Shown piece by piece: positions 25,601 to 32,502 of a stretch of 64,000 nucleotides of DNA. The stretch lies in the NCBI GenBank assembly GCA_037157565.1, contig JAZHRO010000039.1:46810001-46874000 (forward strand), read 5' to 3'. Source of the stretch: Thalassia testudinum (Eukaryota > Streptophyta > Magnoliopsida > Alismatales > Hydrocharitaceae). The translations under genes were made by a program, and so were the position numbers. The stretch's first letter is position 1. The number at the start of each line of letters is the position of its first letter. The notes under the pieces were generated by a model. That model worked only from the letters and a program-made list of their open reading frames with translations, ran no database searches and was not told the DNA's origin.

Positions 25601-27643
25601 AAGATATTGAGGACCTTTTCTTTATGTGTTCCTTTGCGAGAGAGGTTTGGTAGGCCTTGAGCTTTGCCCCCATCCAGCATGACTCTGAGCTATCTTTCTG
25701 GCAGAGTCTACATTCTCTACTCGCTGATTCGGGAACTATTGGGAGGGCCTTCACTCTCATTTGGTATCTTTGGATGGGGCGCATTGGTGCAATGTTTAAA
25801 AAGGAGCATTTCTCTATTGGTGGTGTTAGTCACTTGTACTCTTAGTTTTGTAATGCCTGGAGCTTATAGTCTCCCCTATTGATGATACTTTGGGGGTTAA
25901 CATCCCTTGTTAAGCCCTCTTCCCTTTTTCAAAAAAAAAAAAAAAAGTTTACAAGTACTTGAGAACCTCCTGCTGGTTTCCATCTTTTAACAAGAGATTG
26001 CCATCTTCTTGGAGTGCCACAGCTTCATAAAGGTTGGTCTTTCTTGTGGTTATTTCATAGGAACATAATCGTTACCAAGAAATTGTGGTCATGTTAAGTG
26101 TGAGAGTGTTGTCTGTAATTTTTGTGGCTAGGAGGTAAAGAATGCCTTTTTTCGAAGATGCTTTACCATGCAGCTTTAGGAAGGGGGGTATTCTTCTATC
26201 TGTTTCGTCACTTTAAGAATCAAAATTGGACATGCTTCACACTGGCCTATATATAGCTCTTGTAGATTTGATGAAATTGTGTTATTTTGCTTAGCTAGAT
26301 TAAATGTAGAAAATGTTATGGAGTGAAACCCCATGGATGGTTTTTCCTTGAATCTTTGTAATCCTTTCTTTCCTTGAGTTGATGATTGATTGAAGCTAGA
26401 TGGTCATTGATCTCAAGCAATCATCTTTTTTTTTTTTTTTGTAAAGGGCAATCATCATTTTTACCTCGAAGGAGAAAATGTTTATTAGATAACTTACTAA
26501 AATAGTACTTAGGCTTATTTGTAATCCTTTGTTGGAACATTGAAGGTTGTGAAATTAATGATATTTTAAGTAAAATTCATGTATCACAGAGCACAACATT
26601 AAGGTCAAAATTTTGATGGTATTCGGTTCCTTTTGACTCAAACAGCTGTCTAAGCAGTGATTGAGCTTTTCAAAACCTCGAGTTTCACATGGCACTGATA
26701 AGCTATGGTGTGGCTAAACAGGCGCTCCCTGATGCAATAGCAGGATTGGAGCATCTGGAGGAACTTCGGCTTGCCTCAAATATTTTAACTCATCTTCCTG
26801 ATTCTATTGGATTGCTTCTTAATCTGAAGATCCTGGATGTTTCTGGAAACAAGCTCAAGGCACTGCCAGACAGCATCTCAAATTGCAGGTTTGTTTTCTT
26901 TTCATACACAAGTTAGTTTTAACAACCGATTTTTCAAGGAGCTAAGAGGTTCAACCGTTATTGGAATTTGAAAGATGTCAACTTGTCTACTTAGGTTGCT
27001 AGTGGAGCTAGATGCTAGCTACAATTCAATCACTTATTTGCCAACAAACATTGGGTTTGGGTTGGGAAAACTTCAGAAGCTCATGATCCAGCTCAACAAA
27101 CTAAGGTCGCTACCTACGTCAATCTGCGAGATGAGTTCTCTTCAATATCTCGATGCCCATTTCAATGAACTCCATGGTCTGCCATGTGCTTTCGGGAAAT
27201 TAACCAATCTTGAAGTTCTCAATCTGAGTAGCAACTTCACTGAACTTACTGAACTTCCGTCCTCGTTTGGTGAGCTAGTGAACCTGAGGGAGCTTGATCT
27301 TAGCAACAACCAGATTCACGCCCTTCCGGATTTATTTGGTCTGCTAGAGAACCTAGTGAAGCTAAGCTTGGACCAGAACCCCATAGTCATTCCACCTCCT
27401 GAGGTTGTGAACAAAGGTGTCAAGGCTGTGTTGGGGTTCATGTCCAAGAGATGGCTACAGATTTTACAGGAGGAGGAGCAAAAGAGTTTACTCGAGGCAA
27501 CAGCACAATCTCAAACTGGATGGCTAACCCGTAGCACCTCGATGTTGAGCAGCTGGGCTTCCAGTGTCTCTGAAAATGTTGCCGAATACCTAGGTGTTGG
27601 CTCCAAATCCTTCAAGGACCCCTACCTTGATCGGCAGCTATGA
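2666..27643 (+). CDS. PIRL: Plant intracellular Ras-group-related LRR protein (PIRL), three exons
   Basis: Join 2666-3307, 26722-26888 and 26995-27643, giving about 485 residues, close to the usual PIRL length. The product is a cytosolic leucine-rich-repeat protein of the plant family related to animal Ras-group LRR proteins such as SHOC2/Sur-8. Arabidopsis relatives act in gamete and pollen development. The start at 2666 (or the ATG at 2672) gives the family-typical opening MDPNP followed by [11 protein letters not shown]. An N-terminal helical region and an acidic stretch (residues about 147-166) precede roughly ten LRRs (about 181-405). A C-terminal segment with GVKAV...RW and the ending DPYLDRQL matches the family. 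Introns obey GT-AG: phase 0 after residue 214 (AAG|GTCTGT, ACAG|GCG) and phase 2 after Cys269 (GCAG|GTTTGT, TTAG|GTT). A poly(A) signal AATAAA follows at 27658. The frame is intact, so the gene could be functional despite the huge intron. Confidence 0.9.
3308..4458. other. Intron sequence before the Copia insertion; no gene seen
   Basis: A short GT microsatellite (about 3488-3507) lies here. It is followed by a GC-richer block at 3510-3790 with CCCAGGCATAGTGCCAGCC and similar words, of unknown origin. The flank ending GGTGGTCAC at 4463 continues after the Copia element at 9512, so about 4200-9830 outside the element is one older sequence. No open frame here resembles a protein I know. Confidence 0.4.
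4464..4605 (-). repeat. Copia 3' LTR (left copy)
   Basis: It ends at 4605 with CTAACA (TGTTAG in element sense). It contains a TATA-like TATATAAGG on the minus strand (plus-strand CCTTATATAA at about 4508-4517). It is flanked on the left by GTCAC. The outer 2-3 bases (AG before TTGGAGG) do not form a clean TG...CA end, probably through mutation. Confidence 0.85.
4642..4914 (-). pseudogene. Copia RNase H remnant
   Basis: The C-terminal part of Copia RNase H is readable: [13 protein letters not shown], then [15 protein letters not shown] and the terminal [10 protein letters not shown]. This is the end of the polyprotein and lies just before the 3' LTR. The upstream RNase H segment (4915-5178) is in other frames with stops. 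Confidence 0.8.
5179..6381 (-). pseudogene. Copia reverse transcriptase (RVT_2) remnant
   Basis: Frames 6381-6001, 5940-5431 and 5391-5179 read in series as the linker and Copia RT. Diagnostic blocks are [34 protein letters not shown] and VYMQQSPSF. The catalytic YVDD motif is YVDY (residues 127-130 of the middle frame, codon 5551-5553), so the second catalytic aspartate is gone. The last part has the RT C-terminus ([20 protein letters not shown]). Stops and shifts separate the pieces. Confidence 0.87.
6677..7258 (-). pseudogene. Copia integrase core remnant
   Basis: Frames 7258-6884 and 6871-6677 are consecutive parts of a Copia integrase (rve) core. The first catalytic Asp (MDVWDP) and the second (RYDNALEF, residue about 65) are present. 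The third catalytic residue, Glu in the family motif NGV-x-ERKHR, is Gly here (KGVVGRKHR; codon 6956-6958). The second frame carries the downstream block with TFGCVAFAH. Integrase would join element DNA to the chromosome; this copy would be inactive. Confidence 0.82.
7382..7879 (-). pseudogene. Copia protease and pre-integrase remnant
   Basis: The minus-strand frame starts with the aspartic protease region ([14 protein letters not shown], about residues 20-33). The family active site is D-S/T-G-A. Here the triad reads Asp-Phe-Asp-Ala, so the catalytic motif is lost. The later part reads as the GAG-pre-integrase domain, with WHHRLSHLP near the end. It lies between gag and integrase as expected for Copia. 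Confidence 0.8.
8013..8830 (-). pseudogene. Copia gag remnant (UBN2-type capsid and CCHC knuckle)
   Basis: Minus-strand pieces 8830-8642 and 8468-8013 read as Copia gag. The first has the N-terminal [13 protein letters not shown] segment. The second has the capsid C-terminal part ([24 protein letters not shown]) followed by a CCHC zinc knuckle [14 protein letters not shown]. Between 8641 and 8469 the frame is broken by stops and shifts. Gag would form the virus-like particle in which reverse transcription happens. This copy is not translatable. Confidence 0.8.
9365..9506 (-). repeat. Copia 5' LTR (right copy)
   Basis: This is a near copy of 4464-4605, sharing GAGCCCTGCCT and CTTATATAATG. It ends CCAACA at 9506, followed by the GTCAC target duplication. 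The primer-binding site abuts it on the left (9353-9364, GCTCTGATATCA on the plus strand), which fixes element orientation as minus. Confidence 0.85.
9512..9872. other. Older intron sequence between Copia and the short-LTR copy; no gene seen
   Basis: The sequence continues the flank left of the Copia element (…GGTGGTCAC joins CGCATTTGTTG). No recognisable coding sequence or RNA gene is visible. Confidence 0.35.
9873..10125 (+). mobile_element. Short LTR (about 253 bp) with adjoining primer-binding site, plus strand
   Basis: It starts TGTTGGAGTATG and contains CCTATAAATAGG, a TATA box at about 9950-9957. It ends before TTGGTATCAGAGT, a primer-binding site for initiator tRNA-Met (10127-10138). 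The LTR resembles, in reverse orientation, 11205-11341, 16254-16503 and 18393-18650. It shares GGTTTAGTCCCAC, the TATA block and the RTTTAAGAAGA tract. No gag-pol follows it. Confidence 0.75.
10139..11204. mobile_element. Unassigned repeat region between inverted short LTRs; possible solo LTR
   Basis: No protein match is visible. The part 10370-10640 looks like an LTR: a TATA box TATAAATA at 10477-10484, a short leader, then a strand-independent A/G-rich tract, but its ends were not found. The block 10150-10350 has short inverted words (GTAGGCAGGTAGGTCCGACCTGCC). The open frames at 10752-11151 have no recognisable domains. Confidence 0.35.
11205..11341 (-). mobile_element. Truncated short LTR, minus strand
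   Basis: This is the reverse complement relative of 9873-10125. It has CCTATTTATAGGTCACCAC, GTGGGACTAAACCAACTGC and the terminal ACTCCAACA at 11341. Only the promoter-proximal half of the LTR is present. With the 9873 copy it forms an inverted pair 1.47 kb apart. Confidence 0.7.
11575..11870 (-). mobile_element. 3' fragment of an L1-type LINE, minus strand
   Basis: A minus-strand frame 11835-11611 reads [17 protein letters not shown], then [13 protein letters not shown]. This matches the extreme C-terminus of plant LINE ORF2 and lines up with the plus-strand LINE at 25657-25845 ([19 protein letters not shown]). The words GGTTAAC at about 11594 also occur near the 3' end of that LINE. Only the last few hundred bases of the element are present. 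Confidence 0.65.
11871..13245. other. Intron sequence without recognised genes
   Basis: A diverged tandem duplication of about 50 bp occurs at 12190-12285 (…GACACTATGCTAAA… and …GACACTGTGCTAAA…). The rest is moderately AT-rich with no domain-bearing frame. The proline-rich minus frame 13468-12965 spans a homopolymer and is not considered a gene. Confidence 0.35.
13285..13304. repeat. G homopolymer of 20
   Basis: Twenty consecutive G residues lie here. The length may be uncertain in the assembly. An AG dinucleotide run (about 13569-13602) follows 265 bp downstream. Confidence 0.9.
13335..13500. repeat. CGGCATGCCG-rich palindromic repeat, copy 1
   Basis: The block contains repeated words GTCGGTATGCCGAGG, CGCCGGCATGCCGACAG and GCATGCCGGGACAC. 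It ends with TTTCATTGGCATGGCGTCGAAAT. A diverged relative occurs at 16560-16830, with the same final words TTTCATCGGCACGGCATCGAAAT. It is non-coding. Confidence 0.6.
13501..16253. repeat. Intron sequence with GGCCCATGGGC-type palindromic repeats; no gene seen
   Basis: Two blocks, 15115-15260 and 16005-16175, are built from words such as GGGCCATGGGCTGGGCC, AAGCCCAGCCCAA and GATCTGGCCCATGGG. They look like two copies of one repeat. A related tract (CTGGGCCCGCCC) occurs at 2385-2440. The stretch 14160-14520 is G-rich on the plus strand with no supported protein. The remainder is AT-rich intron with nothing recognised. Confidence 0.4.
16254..18650 (-). mobile_element. Non-autonomous LTR element, about 2.4 kb, minus strand
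   Basis: Two related LTRs (16254-16503 and about 18393-18650) are in the same orientation. They share AATATGATAAAYGGAARCAAAT, GGTGAGTATYTGTATTACTC and the TATA block CTATTTATAGG (CTATTTGTAGG in the left copy). A primer-binding site in minus sense (GCTCTGATACCA, 18378-18389) lies next to the right LTR. A polypurine tract (plus-strand CTCCTTAAGTTGAAG, 16504-16518) lies next to the left LTR. The 1.9 kb interior has no gag or pol, only low-complexity CT-rich sequence and an uncharacterised frame at 17570-17954. No clear target duplication was found, so the right end is uncertain. Confidence 0.75.
16560..16830. repeat. CGGCATG-rich repeat, copy 2
   Basis: This diverged relative of 13335-13500 reads GTCGGCATGACGTCGGCACG, GGTCGGCATGGTTGGCATGC and, at the end, ATTTCATCGGCACGGCATCGAAAT in two parts. 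It lies inside the non-autonomous LTR element, whereas copy 1 lies outside it. Confidence 0.55.
18651..20779. other. Intron sequence without recognised genes
   Basis: The frames at 19774-20079 and 20363-20639 carry no domain I can name. A CCTAGG/GGCCTA-rich block occurs at 19310-19480. The 5' boundary of the LINE that follows was not found and may lie within this stretch. Confidence 0.3.
20780..25946 (+). mobile_element. L1-type LINE, near full length but degenerate, with poly(A) tail
   Basis: On the plus strand, in LINE order, there is first an ORF1-like zinc knuckle ([14 protein letters not shown], about 21217-21258). The endonuclease region (about 22350-23000, with GGLLIGW and DFITLDANC) and the RT (about 23600-24520, with intact [11 protein letters not shown] at 24391-24423) follow. 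The zf-RVT-type C-terminal region (about 25480-25850) and a 3' A-run at 25929-25946 close the element. Frames change every 100-250 codons and contain many stops, so it is long dead. The 5' end is approximate, and no target duplication was identified. Confidence 0.8.
25947..26721. other. End of PIRL intron 1; no gene seen
   Basis: This is AT-rich sequence with a T-run at 26426-26440, then the acceptor region before 26722. No repeat assignment could be made. Confidence 0.35.
26722..26888 (+). CDS. PIRL: PIRL exon 2: LRR repeats
   Basis: The 167-bp exon resumes exactly where exon 1 stops in family alignments: ...NNQLK joins [20 protein letters not shown]. It codes for about two and a half LRRs, including [26 protein letters not shown] (read here in parts). 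The acceptor is CTAAACAG at 26714-26721 and the donor is GCAG|GTTTGT at 26888/26889. Codons before 26722 in the same frame do not match the family, so the in-frame ATG at 26689 is not a start. Confidence 0.9.
26995..27643 (+). CDS. PIRL: PIRL exon 3: remaining LRRs and conserved C-terminus
   Basis: After a 106-bp intron (26889-26994, ending CTACTTAG) this exon completes the split Arg codon and reads [11 protein letters not shown] onward. It holds about six more LRRs with the typical sequences [12 protein letters not shown] and [15 protein letters not shown]. The C-terminal cap follows, with [13 protein letters not shown], a linker with [10 protein letters not shown], and the final DPYLDRQL before TGA at 27641. 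No frameshift or internal stop is present. Confidence 0.92.
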
Positions 27644-27657
27644 AATGCAATATTTTC

Positions 27658-27663
27658 AATAAA
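27658..27663 (+). terminator. Poly(A) signal of PIRL
   Basis: AATAAA lies 15 bp after the TGA stop. It could serve as a near-upstream element only for a very short 3' UTR. A second candidate (TGAATAAAGTA) lies at about 27818-27828 and gives a more usual 3' UTR of about 200 bp. Confidence 0.4.
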
Positions 27664-30600
27664 ACAACACACATCTATCTCGTCTCGCTTCCGTGATTCT
27701 GGTGCAACAAATGGGAGAACCCTCACTCAAATGTCACTGGTTTCATGTTGTAGAAATGGCTCCTCTTTTTTGTTTTCATATCTTCGAAGTCAATGGATTA
27801 AAGTACTGCTTTTCCTGTGAATAAAGTAGGTTTTTCATGTAAAACATCTCCATACGATGATGTTTGTTCCACACAGATTTTATAGCGGTCACGAAAGATT
27901 GTGTTTGCTTGAGATAAAATTCCATTTTTTGTCATTTCTGGGAGGCTTGTTGTGCACTTGTGCTTTGAAATATTTGATGCCTCTTGTGGTATCTGACATG
28001 CGACCTTTTGACGCCTAAAGACATGAAGAAAATTGGTTTTAGTCCGAAGACGACATATCCTACTTACCATTTGGAGAGTGCTATGTGAGAGGGGAAGGCG
28101 ATCTGAGAGAAAGAGCGAGAGATACTCTCATTTTGATAGGAATTAGGTTTTTTGCAAGTCTGTTATATTTTTGCAAGTCAATAGGAAGTAGTCAGTACAT
28201 CCGCACTTCGCGGCGGAAGAGTAAAGTTGTAAATTTAATAGATAATTTGATTAAATATATTATATTATAATAATATAGTTCATGTCATGCAATTTGAAGT
28301 ACCTAATCTTTAATAATAATAACTGGTTGTTGTCCGTTACTGTAGACATTTCTTTGTGCGTTGTTTATTTGTATTTTTTTTCATTTTCCTTTTGATTGCT
28401 ACGGTGCTGCACCTCAATCCCCTCTCTTCTCCTCTGCGGCTGCTCCTTTGTCTCTTTTATTTTTTCTCTTATTTTATTTTATTTTATTATATTATTTAAC
28501 ATACATGTCCATTTTGAATTTTATTTTTACCATTGATTTTTTGATCTCATATTTTTTATTAGAGATTAATATTGAGTATATTTTTACAAAAATATAAAAT
28601 AATACATATATAAAATGATACGGTATAAATATGATTTAAGATATCGATTTAAAATTAAAATACATTAGTAATGTATTTGATAACAAGTAATGTATTTTTA
28701 TTTTCAATCGATACTTTTTTTTTTATCAATCGAAAATTAAGATACATCTAACAATGTTGTTATTTTTTTTTTCGATCAATAAAAACGAAGATATACCTTG
28801 CTACAGGGAAGATATACCTAGTAATGTATTTTGTTATGTTGTACTTCCCATGGGTAATACATTTTGCAACATACGAAATATTTTACTTTTCAATCTATAT
28901 TTTTTTATCTTTTATCGATCGAAAATCAAAATGCATCGAATAATATATTTTTTTATTATATACTTTTCATTTCATATTATTTTTACTTTTAAAGGGGTAA
29001 TGCAATTTTGAACGTGCAATGTATTTTGATTGGTGTATTTGTTGCAATGTATTTTTTAATAAGTGATATCAATGTATTTTTGTTTTACAAATTATGATAT
29101 GAGAATTTTCTTTTAATAATAGATAATATATTTTGTAATGTCTGAAATATTTTGCAATCCGTTGTATTTTAATTTTTAATTGATGAAAATTTAAAACACA
29201 TCATTGTATATTTTTATTTTTAATCATTATATTATATTTTTTAATTAATGAAAACCTAAAACATAATTCTCATAAAGACACGGTTAAAAACTAGTATAAT
29301 ATTATTAGACATCATTAAAATTGATTAGATAAAAAAATGACATGAATACGTGATAAGTAAAAGAATTACAAACCAGTCAAGATAAAAGAAAGATAATTCA
29401 AAAATATTAACTTTAAATATTAAGATTATAACCAAGAAATACCTTATTGGAGCTAAGGTACACCAGCAACAATTTAATAATTTTATTGAAACTCTAGTTA
29501 TCAAAGATATGCCGTGTCTTCTAACCATCATCAAATGGAATGATAATGAGACCCTTCACGTTTTGCAATCAAGTCTCGTTCGATGCATTTTGAGGTTTTA
29601 GCTTGTAATTGGTGAATAAATCTTACTAATCATGGAAATCGAATGGGAAGAGTAATTCGTTTTTTTTTTTTTTTAAAAAGGTGCCTCCCCCTTAATTAGA
29701 AGGGTAGAGAGAGAAGTAAAAACTTATGGGTATAGAATTAAACATTAGGTGAACACGTGATAGAAGGAGGTACTTTGCGCCTTCTTTTACTATATAGAAT
29801 AGATTTGCATTTCCAATTACATTTACCGAAGGTGATGCGTGGGAAAGAAAAGAGATATTTTCTGTTTCAGATAAAGATATTTCTTTCCAATTATATTGTC
29901 ACTATACTTTGCAGTTGCACATTGGTTTGTCCTTTAACAGATACTTAAAATTTGAATGAAATGATATAAGAATGCGAGTATGAAAATGAATGTTACAATA
30001 TATTTTACAACATATAACCAATGCTTAATAAAATATGTCGATATATTTTAATATTTTATCGATTTGTCATCTATGTAAAATAATTTATTACCTATGAAAA
30101 TAATATTTTACCTCTAAATTTAATATTTTCATAATTTTTAAATCTTAAATTTAAAGATAAAAAATCACTTTTCATAAATCTTAAATTTAAAATCTAAAAT
30201 CTTAAACTTAAAATCCATTGATGAAAAATTACTTCTCATTTTATAAGTGAAAATTTATTTGACATATGTGAAAAATTAAAATATATCGATATATTGTTAT
30301 TTTTATTTTTAATCAATAAAAAAATAAAATATATCAATTAAAATTACACACATCATAAAATATATTGTATTGTACATTTATTTATGTTTTCACATGAAAT
30401 AATGCGTCAGCAGCATCTCTTCTGAATAGGTTATGTAAAATGTTTGCAAAGCCAAAAGTGTCAGTGGCATTTGTTTTGTTTGGTAGGAATTATTGCCGGT
30501 GATACCTCCTTTAACCGTTCTTCCTGGTTTACATGGTTCTTGCTGCAAATGGGATGTCAGCTGACATCTCGCCGTTAGATCTATTATAATACACAAATTA

Positions 30601-31059
30601 AATAAAATGCTAACAATTGCTTGGCGGCCTTTCTTCAGAGGTTTATTTAGTTTGGGAAATCAGATTTAGTGAAATTACATAAAAAATTAGTATTATGTAG
30701 ATAGATAGAGGAATAAGAAGTGTTAGTGTTTTGCACTTGGTGAAAGGGAGAAGTGGAACATAGTTATTTCAAAAGTCTCGTGTAATAATATTATAATAAC
30801 ATAAGTGGATCTAATTCGATGCAACTTATTTTCAAATTTTCTCAACGCAAATGCAAAAGGTTCTTCTTTATTCTCTTAAACAAACGACGTTGAAAAATTA
30901 CCATTAGACTATACCACTCCTCTTTCACCATATTCTAGCATTGAACATCAACAATGAATTTGACCTATCAAATCAAGTTCTACCAGTGAACCTCATCAAA
31001 GAATTTGACCCACCAAAGCAAAGTAGGGGTGGGGGAGGTGATTGGGTATGAAGTTGAAG
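27664..31059. repeat. 3' flank and AT-rich repeat island (28.1-30.4 kb); no gene seen
   Basis: From about 28,580 to 30,370 the sequence repeats, in diverged form and both orientations, words like AATGTATTTT, ATCGATGAAAATTAAAATACAT and AATATATCGATATATT. A CTAGT end preceded by ACGGTTAAAAA at 29291-29294 resembles the Helitron-like ends at 58-59 kb. The CT-rich start at 28380-28440 also resembles that array. No coding sequence was recognised. The stretch 30,400-31,059 is unassigned. Confidence 0.45.
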
Positions 31060-32263
31060 ACATCATTTCACCGATTTAGATGATGCTTGTTCTGAGGTGT
31101 AGCATTCTTGGTGGTTTTGGTAGTGCATTGGAGATCTTGGCTTATTTAAGTAGGTTGAAAAGGAAAGTGTTCTTTTGGAAGGTGGAGTTTGGCAAGGACT
31201 ATGTATCCATGCAGCGGTCCTTTCTATAGGCATCTCTGATAAAGAGGGGTTTCCCCCCTCATTGGATTGATTGGATGAAACATTACGTAATGACAACATC
31301 CTTCTCTCTCTTGATTAACGACAACCCAAATGAACGGTAGATTCAGGCTATGAGGGGGGTAAGACAACGGTGCCTACTTGCACCAATGCTATTTGTGCTA
31401 GTAGCAGATGCATTGGCAAGATCTACATATAGAGCATTCTCAGGGAACTTATTTAGAGGTTTCTCAGCCGGTAATGAGGTGATGATACAGGTGCTTTAAT
31501 ATGCAGATGACATGCTATTTTTTATTGAGCAGTTGGAGGTTGAGGCTAGAAGATTATGTCTCCTTCTGGAGATGTTTGGAGAGGCATTCGGTTTACAGAT
31601 CAATTGTTCCATGTCCACCTTTGTCCCTATCTAGTTGTCCCCTGAGGAAGTCATTAGCTGTGGGACTGCCCTACATATGCTTGTGGGTTCTTTGCCTATC
31701 TCGTACCTTGGTCTCGCGCTAATTCATAAACGGATCTCTACACAAGAGTGGGCTCCCCTCATTGAAAGAATGGAAAGAAGGTTGGTAGGTTGGACATCTA
31801 AAGTGCTATCTAGAGGTGGCAGGTTGATCCTCCTAAAGGCGGTACTATCCTCTATACCATTATATTTTACCTCCATTTTCTAGCTACCTAAGAAGGTGGA
31901 GAAGAGAATCTCTGGATTGATAAGGGATTTTTTTGATCTACTTATGTCTCGAATGGGAAAGGTGCTAGGTTGGTGACTTAGGAAGAAGTTTGCAGACCTA
32001 TGAAGTAGGGGGGGCTAGGTGTCAAATATTTGAGCACAATGAACGATAGTTTTTTGGCCAAGTGTATTACTAGGATTGTAATGCACAAACAAGACCTACT
32101 AGGGAGTGTTATTAAGGTGTGCCATGGGACCTCACTAAGTTGGGAATGATTAGCCTATCCTCCGATTGGGAGTTCTTTCTTCCTTACAGGCTTGACCTTG
32201 GTGACATCTAAGGTGCATCAATTCTTTTCACCTTATGTAGGCACCGGTGATGTATTCTATTTC
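31060..32263 (+). mobile_element. L1-type LINE, left part (RT domain), split by Gypsy A
   Basis: A 5'-truncated LINE begins about 31,060 inside the RT domain. Readable blocks are KVEFGKDYVSMQRSFL, KRGFPPHWIDWMKHYV and YADDMLFFIEQL (catalytic YADD at 31500-31511, just after an in-frame TAG). Further on are PISYLGLALIHKRI and RMERRLVGWTSKVLSRGGR. At 32263 the reading stops at the Gypsy target duplication TGGAG and resumes at 52913. Several stops show it was already decayed. Confidence 0.85.
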
Positions 32264-32268
32264 TGGAG
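32264..32268. repeat. Target-site duplication of Gypsy A (left), TGGAG
   Basis: The 5-bp TGGAG here is repeated at 52908-52912. The two flank a block that interrupts a continuous LINE reading, which makes the duplication convincing. Confidence 0.85.
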
Positions 32269-32426
32269 TGAAATGATCCGTTTCCTTTTTGGGTTGTTTA
32301 AGATGTCTGGATGCGCCGTCAGACGTCTGTCCAGACATCTGTATGGAGGGTCGGACGTCTGAAAGTAGAACCGTATATTGCTTTTTTTTCCACGCACGCG
32401 CTGCACGCGTATCCCCCTCTCTCCTC

Positions 32427-32456
32427 ACCCTAAACCCTAACCCTTTAGCTATTTAA
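32427..32456 (+). promoter_or_regulatory. Telo-box and TATA-like box of the Gypsy A 5' LTR
   Basis: ACCCTAAACCCTAACCC (telo-box) is followed within a few bases by CTATTTAAA. The same arrangement occurs in the 3' LTR (50074-50104) and in minus sense in the other LTR copies. Telo-boxes are known plant promoter elements. Use as the LTR promoter is inferred from position. Confidence 0.6.
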
Positions 32457-32465
32457 ACCCCCACT

Positions 32466-32468
32466 CCC

Positions 32469-32499
<31 letters not shown>

Positions 32500-32502
32500 A
32501 CG
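32466..32502. repeat. C20 homopolymer followed by a CA microsatellite
   Basis: Twenty C residues (32466-32485) run into CACACA to about 32502. The corresponding place in the 3' LTR (50113 region) has only a short C-run and no CA repeat, so this expansion arose after insertion or is an assembly effect. Confidence 0.85.

Larger units (their letters stand above)
3308..26721 (+). other. Giant first intron of PIRL (23.4 kb), filled with transposable elements
   Basis: The intron is inferred from the exact phase-0 match of the two flanking exons and GT/AG ends (GTCTGTG at 3308, CAG at 26721). It contains one full-length Copia element, at least four short LTRs, one near full-length LINE, a LINE tail and several unassigned repeats. 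The Copia element and most short LTRs lie antisense to the gene, while the large LINE is in sense orientation. Whether the whole intron is spliced in vivo cannot be shown from sequence. Confidence 0.85.

Noticed and set aside
32427..32443. Interstitial telomere repeat
   Set aside because: Only about two and a half CCCTAAA units occur, at the same promoter position in several LTR copies, so it is a telo-box rather than a telomere remnant.
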